Below, piece by piece: positions 8,251 through 17,931 of a stretch of 64,000 nt of DNA (its first letter is position 1; each line of letters starts with the position of its first letter). This DNA comes from Chloroflexota bacterium (GTDB lineage: Bacteria; Chloroflexota; Limnocylindria; QHBO01). The DNA lies in NCBI GenBank assembly GCA_025699005.1, contig JAILWI010000003.1:124001-188000 (forward strand), given 5' to 3'. The translations under genes and the position numbers were made by a program. Under the pieces are notes generated by a model. It was not told the DNA's origin. It worked only from the letters and a program-made list of their open reading frames with translations, and did not search any database.

Positions 8251-10229
8251 GCGGGCGCCCCGATCGCTCGCTCGCCGTCGACCGCCGGCAGCGCCGTGTC
8301 GCCGGGTTCCCTGCGAACGCGGAACCGGGCAGACAGAGGTCCGATCTCGCGACGTAGCATGTCGGCCCACGCTTGGTTCTCCGTCCCCGCAACCGGGTAG
8401 CGACCACCGAAGATCGCGCGAGCCAGCTCCCCCTGCGCAGTGGCCTGACCCGGGTCGAACTCGAAGGCGTAGTGGTGCTCACCGGTCGATGCTCGACGCG
8501 ACGAGCGAATTCGAGCCCACAGCGATGTCGTTCCCGATGGCAGCTCGAAGCTCAGGAGGTGCGACTCGCGCTCGACGAGCGGCTCGTCGACGGCGATGAG
8601 CGCGCCTCCGACCGACACGTCCTGGACGGAGACCTGCGCGCCGTCGACGGCGCCGGGCACGTCGACCGCGAACCGAACGCTGCTGCGGCGCTCGGCGGCG
8701 TAGCGCAGGCTGCGGACGCGGCGGATGGCGAGCCACGTCAGGCCGGCATTCACGACGAGCCAACCGAACGCCCCGGCCGCCGCGGCCTCGGATGCGTAGG
8801 GCACGTTGATCGCGCCCAGGAGATGGAGCACGTAGACGGCGGCACCGACGAACGACGCGCCAAGCGACGCGCGCAGCACGAGCGGGGCATCGATCCTGCC
8901 TCGCTCGCTCGCGACACGGCCCTTCGGCGTCACGCGGAAGCGGGGCGCGCGGCCCGTGAAGAGCGTGAGGGTGGCGGTGAAGTTCGGCGACAGGCGGACG
9001 AGGTCGAACACGATCGACAGCACCGGCCGATACGCCCCACGGCCGAGCAGGTAGAGCGCCAGCTGCTGAAGGCCGTAGGTGACCCCGAACGCGACCGCGA
9101 ACGTGAGGCCGTCGGCCACGATCGGGATCTGCCCGGACACGAGCACGAGCGGCGGCAGAAGCAGGAACCCGAGCGTCCGCCACGAGTCGAACCAGCCGAG
9201 CAGCGTCGAGGCATACCCCAGTCGCTGCGGCATGCTCAGCCCGGGCACGAACAGCGGGTTCTCCTTGCGCATCACCTGCATCGCGCCGGTGCCCCACCGA
9301 TTGCGCTGGAGCTGGTACTGGGCAGCGTCATCGGCCGCGAGCCCGCGCGCGAGAACCTCGTTGTGATACACGGTCTTCCACCCGGCCCGGTGGAGGCGGA
9401 TCGTGGTGTGGATGTCCTCGGTGATCGTGTCCGTCGCCGCGCCACCCACGGCTCGGAGCGCCGACGCGCGGACGAGCGCGTTCGTGCCGCACCAGAAGGC
9501 CGCGTTCCAGCGGTTCTTCCCGGGCTGGAGAAGCCGGTAGAAGAGCGTCTGCTCGTGGAATGGCTCGCCGTAGGCAACGCCGGAGCCGTGCTCGAAGCTC
9601 GTGATGTTGTAGAAGTCCTGTGGGGTCTGCACCAGCGCGACCCGACGGTCGGCGAAGTAGCCGAGCGTGGCCCGCAGGAAGTCGGGTGCGGCAACGTGAT
9701 CGGCGTCGAGAACCGCGAGGATCTCGGCGTCGATCACACCCAGGGCGTGGTTGAGGTTGCCGGCCTTGGCATGCTCGTGTGTCGGGCGCGCCAGGTACCG
9801 GGCTCCGAGACGTTCGGCGAGCTCGGCGATCTCCGGCCGCTCACCGTCATCGAGGACCCATGTCTCGTGCACCGGCTCCAGCGCGACCGCCGCCGCGATC
9901 GTGGGGATGAGGATCTCGGGCCCCTCGTTGTAGGTCGGAATGAGGACGGCCACGCTCGGGATGCGGCGCAGCCCCCGCCGGCGAGGTCGTACGTCGACGT
10001 CCCACAGGCTGAACGCGAACAGCCCGAGGCCGATCGCCGCGTGGATCTCGAGGAGCAGCATCGGCAGGGCGAGGTACCAGGCGTCGAGGTTCAGCGTGAA
10101 TGCGGCGCGCCAGCCGAGGTAGACCACCGTCGCCGCGAGGGCGAGCACGGCGGCCGCGCGAATGATGAGCAGCCGCGAGGACGAATCGGGGGGAGGCAGG
10201 TGTCCACGACGGCGCGCATTGCGAGCCAT
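8247..10229 (-). CDS. Cellulose-synthase-like glycosyltransferase with PilZ domain
   Basis: 660-aa polytopic GT2 enzyme. Two N-terminal membrane segments precede the catalytic domain with D,D,D,QxxRW residues: WVLDDGERPE, AVLDADHVA, TITEDIHTT and QLQRNRWGTG. More membrane helices follow, then a C-terminal PilZ domain (RRSSVRFAVDVPG and DVSVGGALIAV), the cyclic-di-GMP-binding pattern of BcsA. By family it polymerises a nucleotide sugar across the membrane under c-di-GMP control; the sugar is unknown. No bcsB-like partner is adjacent. The ATG at 10229 is preferred. The stop overlaps that of the convergent 411-aa gene. Confidence 0.88.
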   Translation of the reverse strand: MARNARRRGHLPPPDSSSRLLIIRAAAVLALAATVVYLGWRAAFTLNLDAWYLALPMLLLEIHAAIGLGLFAFSLWDVDVRPRRRGLRRIPSVAVLIPTYNEGPEILIPTIAAAVALEPVHETWVLDDGERPEIAELAERLGARYLARPTHEHAKAGNLNHALGVIDAEILAVLDADHVAAPDFLRATLGYFADRRVALVQTPQDFYNITSFEHGSGVAYGEPFHEQTLFYRLLQPGKNRWNAAFWCGTNALVRASALRAVGGAATDTITEDIHTTIRLHRAGWKTVYHNEVLARGLAADDAAQYQLQRNRWGTGAMQVMRKENPLFVPGLSMPQRLGYASTLLGWFDSWRTLGFLLLPPLVLVSGQIPIVADGLTFAVAFGVTYGLQQLALYLLGRGAYRPVLSIVFDLVRLSPNFTATLTLFTGRAPRFRVTPKGRVASERGRIDAPLVLRASLGASFVGAAVYVLHLLGAINVPYASEAAAAGAFGWLVVNAGLTWLAIRRVRSLRYAAERRSSVRFAVDVPGAVDGAQVSVQDVSVGGALIAVDEPLVERESHLLSFELPSGTTSLWARIRSSRRASTGEHHYAFEFDPGQATAQGELARAIFGGRYPVAGTENQAWADMLRREIGPLSARFRVRREPGDTALPAVDGERAIGAPA

Positions 10230-10293
10230 GGGTACAGGACACCATCGGCAGGACCATCGAGCCATCGGCCGAAGGTCCCGGCCCGGGCAGTAC

Positions 10294-11850
10294 CTAGGTG
10301 ACCGTCACCTCGACGGTGTGATGGCCCCGCGCTCCGTCCGGCGCCGGCCGAGACTTCATGTCGGTCTGCACGTCCCCGTTGCCGTCGATCGCGCGGACCC
10401 GCAGCAGGTGGTCCCCCGGGCTCGCTGGCCAGCGATAGAGCCACTGCACCCACGTGGCGTCCGAGATCGGCGCGCTGAGGTCCGCGGGACGCCAGCCGTC
10501 CTCGTCGACCTGCACCTCGACCGCCGAGATGCCACGGTCGGGCGCCCAGGCGACACCCGCGACAGCGACCGTCCCCGCAGGCACACGCGCGCCGCGTCGG
10601 GGCACGTCGATGCGGGACTGTGTGAGGATCGGTGCCTCCTTCGCCCATCCGAGGGGAACCCAGTAGGCGTCGAACGCCTCGAGCGTCGTCAGCTCGATCT
10701 CCGCCAGCCATTTCGTCGCGCTCACGTAGCCGTACAGCCCGGGGACGATGAGGCGGGCCGGGAAGCCGTGATTCGCGGGCAACGGCTCTCCGTTCATGGC
10801 CACGGCCACGAGCGCCTCGCGATCGTCGGCCAGGGCCCAGGCGGTCGGAAAGCCGACCGTGAACCCATCCACCGCGCGGCCGACGATCTGCGTCGCAGAT
10901 GGCTGCACACCGGCACGCTCGAGGAGGGTCTTGAGCCGCACCCCGGTCCAGAGGGCGTTGCCGACCAGACCACCTCCCACCTCGTTGCTGACGCACGCGA
11001 TCGTCACGTACTGCTCCTGCAGCGGCATTGCCACGAGCTCGTCATACGTGAGCTCGAACGGGCGATCGACCATGCCGGTCAGCGACAGACGCCACGTGTC
11101 GAGATCCGGGCGCGGCACGAGGAGCGCGGTGTCGATCCGGTAGAAGTCGCGGTTCGGGGTCACGATCGGGCTGAGGTCAGGTACCTCGAGCGACACGCCC
11201 GATGGCAGCGGCGGCGCGGTGGTCGAGGGTTCGGGGAGAGCACCCACCTGCGGGCTGGCCGCCAACCGCCCTCGGTCGAGCAGCGCACGGCCCGCCACGC
11301 CGCTGGCTGCGGCCACCCCGACGACCGCGATGGACGTCCCGAGGAACCGGCGGCGGCCCCAGTTCGGCATCTCCGCCATCGGCGCCTCGCCCGGGGCGCG
11401 CGCCAGTGCCAGGAGCCGATCGAGCGTGACCGCGGCGATCCCCGCCGCGGCGACCGCGACGACGAACGTCGTGATCGGCTCCGCGAGCCGGTCGCGCAGG
11501 CCGACGCCCAGCACGAAGATCGCCCCGACGCCGATCGCGGCGCGAGCGAGCCCCGGTCGAGTGCGGGCCAGGATCCCGATGCCGCCGGCCAGCCCGATGG
11601 CCACGGCCGCGATGAGGAGGTTGAGCACGAGCTTGTCCGCCTCGCCGACGAGATCGACGACGAACTGCTTGGCGCCGGGGGGCTGGAGCGAGATGACGAA
11701 GTCGCCGACCGCGACGATCGGGCTGGCGGCGCCGGGCAGAACTCCGGCCAGCAGCTCTGCGCCGCCCAGCCCGAGCGCACCGGCCGCCAGGCCCGCGATG
11801 GCCGCGGTCCGGCGGTTGAGCTTCGGATGGTCGTCGTTCGTCGTCGTCAT
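10294..11850 (-). CDS. Membrane molybdopterin-dependent oxidoreductase
   Basis: 518-aa protein. The N-terminal third holds about four membrane helices; then NWGRRRFLGTS plus a hydrophobic segment looks like an internal twin-arginine-type anchor (about residues 165-195). The following domain is of the sulfite-oxidase/YedY molybdopterin-binding family, with the Mo-ligand Cys in VTIACVSNEVGG and substrate-loop sequence in LIVPGLYGYVSATKW. The C-terminus is a Mo-cofactor dimerisation-type beta domain (VAWAPDRGISAVEVQVD). It probably works outside the membrane with electrons passed to the quinone or cytochrome pool. A TACGCT box upstream favours the ATG at 11850 over 11859. Confidence 0.85.
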   Translation of the reverse strand: MTTTNDDHPKLNRRTAAIAGLAAGALGLGGAELLAGVLPGAASPIVAVGDFVISLQPPGAKQFVVDLVGEADKLVLNLLIAAVAIGLAGGIGILARTRPGLARAAIGVGAIFVLGVGLRDRLAEPITTFVVAVAAAGIAAVTLDRLLALARAPGEAPMAEMPNWGRRRFLGTSIAVVGVAAASGVAGRALLDRGRLAASPQVGALPEPSTTAPPLPSGVSLEVPDLSPIVTPNRDFYRIDTALLVPRPDLDTWRLSLTGMVDRPFELTYDELVAMPLQEQYVTIACVSNEVGGGLVGNALWTGVRLKTLLERAGVQPSATQIVGRAVDGFTVGFPTAWALADDREALVAVAMNGEPLPANHGFPARLIVPGLYGYVSATKWLAEIELTTLEAFDAYWVPLGWAKEAPILTQSRIDVPRRGARVPAGTVAVAGVAWAPDRGISAVEVQVDEDGWRPADLSAPISDATWVQWLYRWPASPGDHLLRVRAIDGNGDVQTDMKSRPAPDGARGHHTVEVTVT

Positions 11851-11921
11851 CGGCTTCATCAAGCGTACGTTGGTTTGTGACGTCCATATGAATCCGACCG
11901 TGGGTTCGCTTCGGGACGGGC

Positions 11922-12374
11922 ATGAGGCTTGCTCTTCCGGAGTGCATGGGGGGACCCATCTGGATCAGCGACCGCGAACCCGGCATCCGCCAGGTGTTCG
12001 GCGAGCTCCTGCCGGAGGCCAGCGTGCTGGCGCCGGACGAGCTGGATGCGCTCCTGAGCCTGGGCAAGCGGCCCACGGCGCTCGTGATCGATGGGACGCA
12101 GCTCCTCGAGTTGCCGGGTGAGCTCCGGGCCGCCGTCCTCGCCCTGCCGCGCCTCCTCGTGTGCACCGGGATGATGCTGGCCGCCTTCCCGATGACGATC
12201 ATCTCCGGTCCTGGCGTGGCCGTGCTGGCCAAGCCGTTCTGCGTCGAGGACCTCGAGGCGGCGATCGAGTGGCTCCGCGGCGGCGAACCCGATCCGTCGC
12301 CGATGCCGCCGGGTCCCACCCTGGTCCAGCGCCGCCGTCCGAGATCGCTCCGGGGCCGGCTGCCGGCGAGCTGA
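11922..12374 (+). CDS. Receiver-like (REC) stand-alone protein
   Basis: 150-aa protein with a plausible but diverged response-regulator receiver pattern: acidic pair in [12 protein letters not shown], candidate phospho-acceptor Asp in [11 protein letters not shown], a Thr in LLVCTGMM and the conserved Lys-Pro in [17 protein letters not shown]. No output domain follows; the tail is Pro/Arg-rich. No histidine kinase is nearby. It could be a single-domain regulator or a non-phosphorylated pseudo-receiver. The first ATG is at 11922; one at 11946 would also preserve the fold. Confidence 0.55.
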   Translation: MRLALPECMGGPIWISDREPGIRQVFGELLPEASVLAPDELDALLSLGKRPTALVIDGTQLLELPGELRAAVLALPRLLVCTGMMLAAFPMTIISGPGVAVLAKPFCVEDLEAAIEWLRGGEPDPSPMPPGPTLVQRRRPRSLRGRLPAS

Positions 12375-12397
12375 GCTCCCCGTATCATCGGGTGCCC

Positions 12398-13456
12398 ATG
12401 CCCGAACGCATCGATCTCCGCTCGGATACCGTCACCCTGCCCGGCGTCGCCATGCGACGCGCCATGGCCGATGCGGAGGTCGGCGACGACCAGTACGGCG
12501 AGGACCCCTCGGTCAACCGGCTCCAGGACCAGGTCGCCGAGCTCCTCGGGATGGAAGCGGCGTTGTTCCTGCCGACCGGGACCATGGCGAACCAGGTCGC
12601 GCTGCGGACGTTGACCAGGCCCGGCGACGAGGTTCTCGTGCCGACCGCCTCGCACCTCGTGCTCCACGAGACCGGGGCCGGGGCGGCAAACGCGGGCGTC
12701 CAGTTCACGGAGATCGGCCATGGCGGCGTGTACGACGCCCCCGACGTCCTCGCGGCAGCGACGGCCCCGGGGCATGTCGTCCAGCCGCCGACGACGCTCC
12801 TGGTGGCCGAGAACACCCACAACCGCGCCGGCGGCATCGTCGTGCCCGCCGATCGCCTCGGTCGGGCGCTCGCTGCGGCTCGGGACCGAGGGCTCGCGAC
12901 CTATCTCGACGGTGCGCGGATCCTCAATGCGGCCATCGCCAGTGGCAGCAGCGCAGCCGCGCTGGCAGGCGGGTTCGATCTCGTCGGCATGTCGCTGTCG
13001 AAGGGGCTGGGCTGTCCGGCGGGATCGCTGCTCGCCGGGTCGCGAACGATCATCGATCGCGCTCACCGCTACCGGCGCATGGCGGGCGGCGCGATGCGAC
13101 AGGCGGGCATCCTCGCCGCGGCCGGCTCGTACGCTCTCGCCCACCACGTGGATCGCCTGGCCGATGACCATGCCAACGCGCGTCTCCTTGCGGACGAGCT
13201 CCTCCGGGGCGACGACATCCAGATTGACCTGGCATCGGTGCAGACGAATATCGTCGTGCTCGAGCTCGTCGAGCGTCGTGGCGTCCCGGACGCGGCGACG
13301 TTCGTCGCCACGTGCCGCGAGCACGGCGTGCTGCTCAACGCATTCGGACCGCGGACCGTCCGCGCCGTGACCCACCTCGACGTGGACGCCGGTGCCTGCC
13401 GCCGCGCGGCAAGGGTGATGCGCGCCGTCGCCGATGGGCGACGGCCGGCGAGCTAG
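12398..13456 (+). CDS. ltaE: Low-specificity L-threonine aldolase
   Basis: 352-aa PLP enzyme of fold type I that cleaves L-threonine or L-allo-threonine to glycine and acetaldehyde. Starts with the family signature [13 protein letters not shown], continues with [28 protein letters not shown] and [11 protein letters not shown], and has the PLP Lys in [13 protein letters not shown]. The ATG at 12398 has a TATCAT box 9 nt upstream and no Shine-Dalgarno, predicting a leaderless message. Its 3' end overlaps msrB by 4 bp (convergent). Confidence 0.95.
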   Translation: MPERIDLRSDTVTLPGVAMRRAMADAEVGDDQYGEDPSVNRLQDQVAELLGMEAALFLPTGTMANQVALRTLTRPGDEVLVPTASHLVLHETGAGAANAGVQFTEIGHGGVYDAPDVLAAATAPGHVVQPPTTLLVAENTHNRAGGIVVPADRLGRALAAARDRGLATYLDGARILNAAIASGSSAAALAGGFDLVGMSLSKGLGCPAGSLLAGSRTIIDRAHRYRRMAGGAMRQAGILAAAGSYALAHHVDRLADDHANARLLADELLRGDDIQIDLASVQTNIVVLELVERRGVPDAATFVATCREHGVLLNAFGPRTVRAVTHLDVDAGACRRAARVMRAVADGRRPAS

Positions 13457-13878
13457 ACCTCTTCGACCGGCTCGGTGGCGGCGGGGTCGAGGGTCAGCGC
13501 CGCGGAGTTGATGCAGTAGCGCAACCCGGTCGGCTGGTCGTGAGCGTCATCGAAGATGTGTCCGAGATGTCCGCCGCATCGGCTGCAGTGAACCTCGGTG
13601 CGGGTCATGAAGAACGACCGGTCCTGCTCGGTCTCGACCGCGTCCGGATCGGCGGGCTGGTAGAAGGACGGCCAGCCGGATCCGGACTCGAACTTCGTCC
13701 GTGCGTCGAACAGCTCGTTCCCGCAGCCGGCACAGCGGTAGACGCCGGATCCGTGCTCATCCCAGTACGCGCCGGTGAACGCGCGCTCCGTGCCCTTCTC
13801 ACGCAGGATCCGATACTGCTCGGGCGTGAGGCTGGTTCGCCACTCCTGGTCGGAGCGCTCGACCTTCTCGCTTGTCAT
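13453..13878 (-). CDS. msrB: Peptide methionine-(R)-S-oxide reductase MsrB
   Basis: 141-aa enzyme repairing methionine R-sulfoxide with thioredoxin as reductant. Two zinc CxxC motifs ([11 protein letters not shown] and [13 protein letters not shown]), the family block [13 protein letters not shown], and the catalytic Cys in [11 protein letters not shown] are all present. A TACCCT box on the minus strand (13885-13890) lies 6 nt upstream of the ATG, so it is probably leaderless. No msrA is nearby. Confidence 0.96.
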   Translation of the reverse strand: MTSEKVERSDQEWRTSLTPEQYRILREKGTERAFTGAYWDEHGSGVYRCAGCGNELFDARTKFESGSGWPSFYQPADPDAVETEQDRSFFMTRTEVHCSRCGGHLGHIFDDAHDQPTGLRYCINSAALTLDPAATEPVEEV

Positions 13879-13931
13879 ACGGGAAGGGTACGCCCGTGCC
13901 CCGCGGCCCGCATCACGCCTATCCTTTGCCC

Positions 13932-14450
13932 GTGAGTCCCCCGCTCTACCTGGCTCCCGGCGCCTCCGGCTCGATCGAGCGGCTGCGGCCCCATGAGCGC
14001 GCGCTGTCGGCCCACGGGCTCCTGGTTCGTCTCGTCGAGCTGCCGAAGGGCCGCGCGGAGCGGGCCGTGCCCGTGTATCGCGCCGCGATCGCCGATGCCG
14101 ATGGCCATCCGCCGGTCATCGGCGGGCACTCGTACGGTGGCCGCGTCGCCTCGATGCTGGCCTCCGAAGAGACGCCAGCCGGCCTCGTGCTGCTCTCCTA
14201 CCCCCTCCACGCCCCGGGTCGCCAGCCGTCGTGGGAGGACCGAACGTCCCACTGGCCGAAGATCGCCTGCCCGGTGCTCCTGCTCTCCGGCGAGTCCGAT
14301 CCGTTCGCCGACCTCGACCTCCTGCGGCGCGCCGTGAAGCAGCTTCGGGATGCCCGGCTCGTCACGTATCCCGGAATCGGGCATGGCCTCGAGGGCGTGC
14401 TCGACGATGCCGCGGAGCGGATTGTCGCCTTCGTTCGCGAGCTCGGCTGA
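13932..14450 (+). CDS. Alpha/beta hydrolase (Tex30/KANSL3-like)
   Basis: 172-aa small alpha/beta hydrolase. The oxyanion region is [12 protein letters not shown], the nucleophile elbow [13 protein letters not shown] (Ser), the acid [14 protein letters not shown] (Asp) and the His in [11 protein letters not shown]; the triad is intact. Substrate unknown. GTG at 13932 is chosen because a TATCCT box lies 6 nt upstream and because the ORF-track ATG at 13872 would overlap the divergent msrB start. Convergent with the DUF4112 gene. Confidence 0.8.
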   Translation: MSPPLYLAPGASGSIERLRPHERALSAHGLLVRLVELPKGRAERAVPVYRAAIADADGHPPVIGGHSYGGRVASMLASEETPAGLVLLSYPLHAPGRQPSWEDRTSHWPKIACPVLLLSGESDPFADLDLLRRAVKQLRDARLVTYPGIGHGLEGVLDDAAERIVAFVRELG

Positions 14451-14453
14451 CCC

Positions 14454-14933
14454 TCAGATCGCCCCGAGGACCGCACCGACCAGGCTGACGATCAGCCAGG
14501 CGACGAGGACTACGAACGCCACGAGCAACGCCAGCAGCCCGACGAGCATGAGCCACGACCCCCTCGTCGAGGTGTCGGGCCGCTCGAGATGTCGCTGCAT
14601 GAGCCCGAGGTTGCGCGTGTTCGCCTTGAACCACAGGTCGAAGGCGTCGCCGATGAACGGGATCGAGCCGATGACGAAGTCGATCGCGGTGTTGGCGAGC
14701 ATGCGCGCGACAACGACGCGGGGCAGCCCGAGACGGGACCCCCTCCACACGATGAACAGGCCGATCCCGCCGCTCACGAGGTCGCCCACGAACGGCACGA
14801 GGCCGATGATCGCGTCGACGCCGAACCGTCGACCGCCGGTGCCGGGCACCGGAATGCTGTTGTCGAGCAACCAGGCGAGGCTCCGGACCTCGGCCAGCCC
14901 CCGCTCGCGTTCGTTGGTCACGCCGCGTCCCAT
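14454..14933 (-). CDS. DUF4112 membrane protein
   Basis: 159-aa protein that is a clear DUF4112 member: LAWLLDNSIPVPGTGGRRFGVD, LVPFVGDLVSGGIGLF, ANTAIDFVIGSIPFIGDAFDL and FKANTRNLGLMQRH. Hydrophobic stretches around the GD motifs and a strong C-terminal membrane helix place it in the membrane. Function of the family is unknown. I use the ATG at 14933; the ORF-track start at 15041 overlaps the divergent gene. Confidence 0.85.
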   Translation of the reverse strand: MGRGVTNERERGLAEVRSLAWLLDNSIPVPGTGGRRFGVDAIIGLVPFVGDLVSGGIGLFIVWRGSRLGLPRVVVARMLANTAIDFVIGSIPFIGDAFDLWFKANTRNLGLMQRHLERPDTSTRGSWLMLVGLLALLVAFVVLVAWLIVSLVGAVLGAI

Positions 14934-15030
14934 GCAGGGGTGATGCCGCGGCGCATCCCGCAAATGACGTAGATCGTCCTCGCCGTTCCGGCGGTGCTGG
15001 CTGTGGACACGGCGAGCGATACTGGCAGCC

Positions 15031-15456
15031 ATGAACGCCACCTACGCGACCTCACCGGCCGCGCCGCTCGCATCGTCGGCCATGCCACGACCGTTGGGGA
15101 TCTTCGCGCTTCGCGCGCTCCTCCTCATCGAGGCAGCGCTCGCGCTCGCCGTCACCATCGGCTTGAGCATGCTGGCCGCCGACGCCGGCGCCAACGAGGA
15201 GGCGCTTCGCTTCGCGGCGGCCGGCGTCTTCATCGTGGCGATCGCCTCCGCGGTCGCTGCGCGAGGGGCGCGCCGGGGCCGCCCGTGGTCCTGGACCACC
15301 GCGGCATTGATCCAGGTCGCGGTGGCGGGCGGGACCGCCGCCGTGCTCCTGATCGCCGAGTGGCACCCCGCCTTGATCGCCGGCTTCGCACTGCCCGCGG
15401 CCGTCATGCTCGTCCTGTCGAGCGCCTCGGTGCGGCGGTACCTCGGCCAGCACTGA
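15031..15456 (+). CDS. Four-helix membrane protein of unknown function
   Basis: 141-aa protein with about four membrane helices (ALRALLLIEAALALAVTIGL, FAAAGVFIVAIASAVAA, TTAALIQVAVAGGTAAVLL, LIAGFALPAAVMLVLSS) and a short basic tail. No conserved polar residues suggest an active site. A GATACT box 7 nt before the ATG and no Shine-Dalgarno suggest a leaderless message. Divergent from DUF4112; no family recognised. Confidence 0.7.
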   Translation: MNATYATSPAAPLASSAMPRPLGIFALRALLLIEAALALAVTIGLSMLAADAGANEEALRFAAAGVFIVAIASAVAARGARRGRPWSWTTAALIQVAVAGGTAAVLLIAEWHPALIAGFALPAAVMLVLSSASVRRYLGQH

Positions 15457-15487
15457 AGCGCCGCGTCGCCGGCGGTAGGCTGGGGGC

Positions 15488-16504
15488 ATGGGCGACACGA
15501 ATCCGCACGACCCGGGGCCCGAGGTCGCCGGCGATCGAGGCGAGGCACACGCGACTGCCGCTCGGGACCCGCTGACCATCGGCGAGGCCACCGTGCGGAT
15601 CGGCACCGCATCCTGGACCGATCCGACGATGACCGCGCCCGGGGTGTTCTACCCGCCCGACGCGTCGACGGCCGAGGATCGGCTCGTGTACTACGCGAAC
15701 CAGTTCCCGATCGTGGAGGTGGATGCCACGTACTACGCGCTCCCGGCACGCCGGACCGGCGAGCTATGGCTGGAGCGCACGCCCGCCGACTTCACGTTCG
15801 ACATCAAGGCCCATGCGCTCATGACCGGCCAGCCATCCGAGGTGCGACGGCTGCCGAAGGACCTGCGCGAGTCCCTGCCGGCCGAGATCCTGGACAAGAA
15901 GCGGGTCTACGCGCGCGACCTGCCGCGCGAGGTCGAGGACGAGATCTGGGCCCGCTTCATGGACGGGATCGAGCCGCTCCGCAGCTCGGGCAAGCTGGGC
16001 GCGATCTTTCTCCAGTACCCGCGCTGGTTCTTCCCCACCGGCGAGTCACGCGAGGAGATCCTGAAGGCGCGCGAGCGCATCGGCGACGCGCCGTTCGCCG
16101 TCGAGCTGCGACACGCGAGCTGGTTCAACGACAAGAACGTCGCGCGAACGGTCGACTTCCTCGAGACGAACGAGATTCCCTTCGTGATGGTCGACGCGCC
16201 GCCGGGAACGAAGTCGTCGGTGCCGCCGATGTCGCTCGTGACCTCGTCCCGCCTGGCGGTCGTCCGCTTTCATGGACGGCGTACCGAGACGTGGGAGCAG
16301 AGCGGCATTCCGGTCGTCGAGCGCTTCCGCTACCTCTACGAGCCCGATGAGCTGGGCGAATGGGTGCCCCGGATCCGGGAGGCGGCCTCGAAGGTGCCCG
16401 AGGTCCACGTGCTCATGAACAACTGCTACGCCAACTACGGCACCACGAACGCGCGCGAGATCGCCGACCTGCTCGCCGCCGATCTGCCGCGAGTCGACGG
16501 CTGA
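15488..16504 (+). CDS. DUF72 family TIM-barrel protein
   Basis: 338-aa DUF72 protein (YecE-like). Hallmarks: VRIGTASWTDPTM at the barrel start, YANQFPIVEVDATYYALP, FTFDIKAHALMTG, FAVELRHASWF and RFHGRRTETW. The biochemical function of the family is undefined. A TAGGCT box lies 6 nt upstream of the ATG, again leaderless-like. A second, shorter DUF72 paralogue is at 54326-55060. The first 35 residues are an extra low-complexity extension. Confidence 0.88.
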   Translation: MGDTNPHDPGPEVAGDRGEAHATAARDPLTIGEATVRIGTASWTDPTMTAPGVFYPPDASTAEDRLVYYANQFPIVEVDATYYALPARRTGELWLERTPADFTFDIKAHALMTGQPSEVRRLPKDLRESLPAEILDKKRVYARDLPREVEDEIWARFMDGIEPLRSSGKLGAIFLQYPRWFFPTGESREEILKARERIGDAPFAVELRHASWFNDKNVARTVDFLETNEIPFVMVDAPPGTKSSVPPMSLVTSSRLAVVRFHGRRTETWEQSGIPVVERFRYLYEPDELGEWVPRIREAASKVPEVHVLMNNCYANYGTTNAREIADLLAADLPRVDG

Positions 16505-16521
16505 GCCGGTACCCTTCGCCC

Positions 16522-17322
16522 GTGGGGATACGGCGAGCCGGCACAGGCATGGCGATGGTCGTGGTGCTCAGCGCATGCACGTTCCCGCCGTTGACCACGC
16601 CGACCCCGACCCCGACACCGACGGCGTCCGCCACCCTTGCGCCGACCACGCCGGCCACACCCACCCCCACGCCGGCACCCGTGCCCACTCCGACCCCCGC
16701 CGCGGTCGTGCCCGACTTCGCCGCCGGGGAGATCGTGGTCACGAAGATCGATGGTCTGCGCGTGCGGAGCCTTCCCGGACTCCAGCGGCCCGTCGTGACC
16801 GGTCTGCTGCCGCTCACGTTCCGGCTCGAGGTCGTCATGGGGCCGATCGAGGTCGAGGACCGCGGCTGGTATCTCGTCCACGATGCCGACGAGCGAGAGC
16901 CCGACTTCGAGGAGGGCTGGGTGGCGGCCGGGGTGGAGCCGGAGGCCCTCCTCGGCTCGACCGGTTCCACGATCGAGGAGAGCCCGTATGTCGTCTCCCT
17001 CGACGGCCGCGGCGATGCCGAGCACGGGCCGGTGGAGATCGGGGGCGGCGAGCACCTCGTTCGATGGGTCGCCGTCGACCCGGAGCGGACGCGGTGCTCG
17101 TTCGCCGTCTCCCTGGTGCCGGCCGGCCAGGCCGAGCCGATCCCCGCCATCCGTGCCACGGTCGGTACTGGCGTCGATCGGGGCGTGCTCCAGCCCCAGA
17201 CATTCGCCGCGCTGGACGTGTCCGGGCCGGTCTTCCTGGCTGTGGCGACGGACTGCGCATGGGCGCTCGTCGTGCAGCGCGTCGAGGCGGCGGCCTCTGC
17301 GTCACCGACCGCCGCACCCTGA
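16522..17322 (+). CDS. Lipoprotein with Thr-Pro linker
   Basis: 266-aa exported protein. Short signal sequence ends in a lipobox (VVVLSAC), followed by a long Thr/Pro/Ala repeat linker (about residues 25-65) that would span the wall. The folded part resembles a bacterial SH3-like segment (VVTKIDGLRVRSLPGLQ, then RGWYLVHD ... EEGWVAAG), followed by a domain with two Cys (TRCSFAV, TDCAWAL). The GTG at 16522 has a TACCCT box 6 nt upstream. Wall or substrate binding is the likely role; no specific function. Confidence 0.75.
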   Translation: MGIRRAGTGMAMVVVLSACTFPPLTTPTPTPTPTASATLAPTTPATPTPTPAPVPTPTPAAVVPDFAAGEIVVTKIDGLRVRSLPGLQRPVVTGLLPLTFRLEVVMGPIEVEDRGWYLVHDADEREPDFEEGWVAAGVEPEALLGSTGSTIEESPYVVSLDGRGDAEHGPVEIGGGEHLVRWVAVDPERTRCSFAVSLVPAGQAEPIPAIRATVGTGVDRGVLQPQTFAALDVSGPVFLAVATDCAWALVVQRVEAAASASPTAAP

Positions 17323-17336
17323 GCGATCGACGCCCT

Positions 17337-17924
17337 TCAGCCGGCGCAGGCGCCCCAGATGCCGGCACGCTCGGCGCGGGCCGTCCGCTCCGCACGATCG
17401 AGGCGCGCATCGTGAAGCGTGTCGGGCGGGAACGATCGTGCCTCGACCCATCCGTCGACGACGAGCGCCTCGCCGACGTGGAGCCACTCGCCGTCGGGCG
17501 CGACCCACACGTGGCGCAGGAGCCGTCCGAAACGGTCGCGGTCCGTCGCGTCCCGCTCGAGCGTCAGCTCGACGCCCTCGACCAGCGCGCGGTTGGCATC
17601 GGTCGCCGCGTCGGCTCCGCACTCGGCGGGCGAGCCGCGTTCGGCGTTCGCCACCTCGGGCGCGTCGACGCCGACGTAGCGAACGCGCTCGCGCCGGCCA
17701 TCGATCTCGACGGTGATCGTGTCCCCGTCGGCGATGCGTACGACGACCGCGGACTCGAGCTCGCCGGTCGGACCCTCGCCAACGGGAGAGCTGGCCGGCA
17801 GCGGTGTTCCTCGAACGACCGCTTCGTCGTCGGGGCCGATGACGACGGCCAGCACGGCGACCGCGACGGCCGCGATGGCCAGGACGGCGAGGATCCCGAG
17901 CAGGCGCTCCGGTCTCGCCGTCAC
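17337..17924 (-). CDS. Membrane-anchored thermonuclease-family nuclease
   Basis: 195-aa staphylococcal-nuclease-like (SNase) protein. One N-terminal membrane helix (LLGILAVLAIAAVAVAVLAVVIG) acts as signal anchor; the OB-fold nuclease starts near residue 60. Metal and catalytic residues are visible in VRIADGDTITVEI, RVRYVGVDAPEVAN (Arg, Asp, Glu) and DRDRFGRLLRHVW (second Arg). The enzyme would cleave DNA or RNA outside the cell with Ca2+. Eight bp separate its start from the upstream septum-formation gene on the same strand, so it may be the last gene of that operon. Confidence 0.9.
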   Translation of the reverse strand: MTARPERLLGILAVLAIAAVAVAVLAVVIGPDDEAVVRGTPLPASSPVGEGPTGELESAVVVRIADGDTITVEIDGRRERVRYVGVDAPEVANAERGSPAECGADAATDANRALVEGVELTLERDATDRDRFGRLLRHVWVAPDGEWLHVGEALVVDGWVEARSFPPDTLHDARLDRAERTARAERAGIWGACAG

Positions 17925-17931
17925 CGTGCGA

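Noticed and set aside
8373-10301. 642-aa plus-strand ORF
   Set aside because: Antisense of the glycosyltransferase-PilZ gene, which has complete catalytic motifs on the other strand.
10162-11880. 572-aa plus-strand ORF
   Set aside because: Antisense shadow of the molybdopterin oxidoreductase; Arg/Asp/Gly-rich composition typical of reverse frames in high-GC genes.
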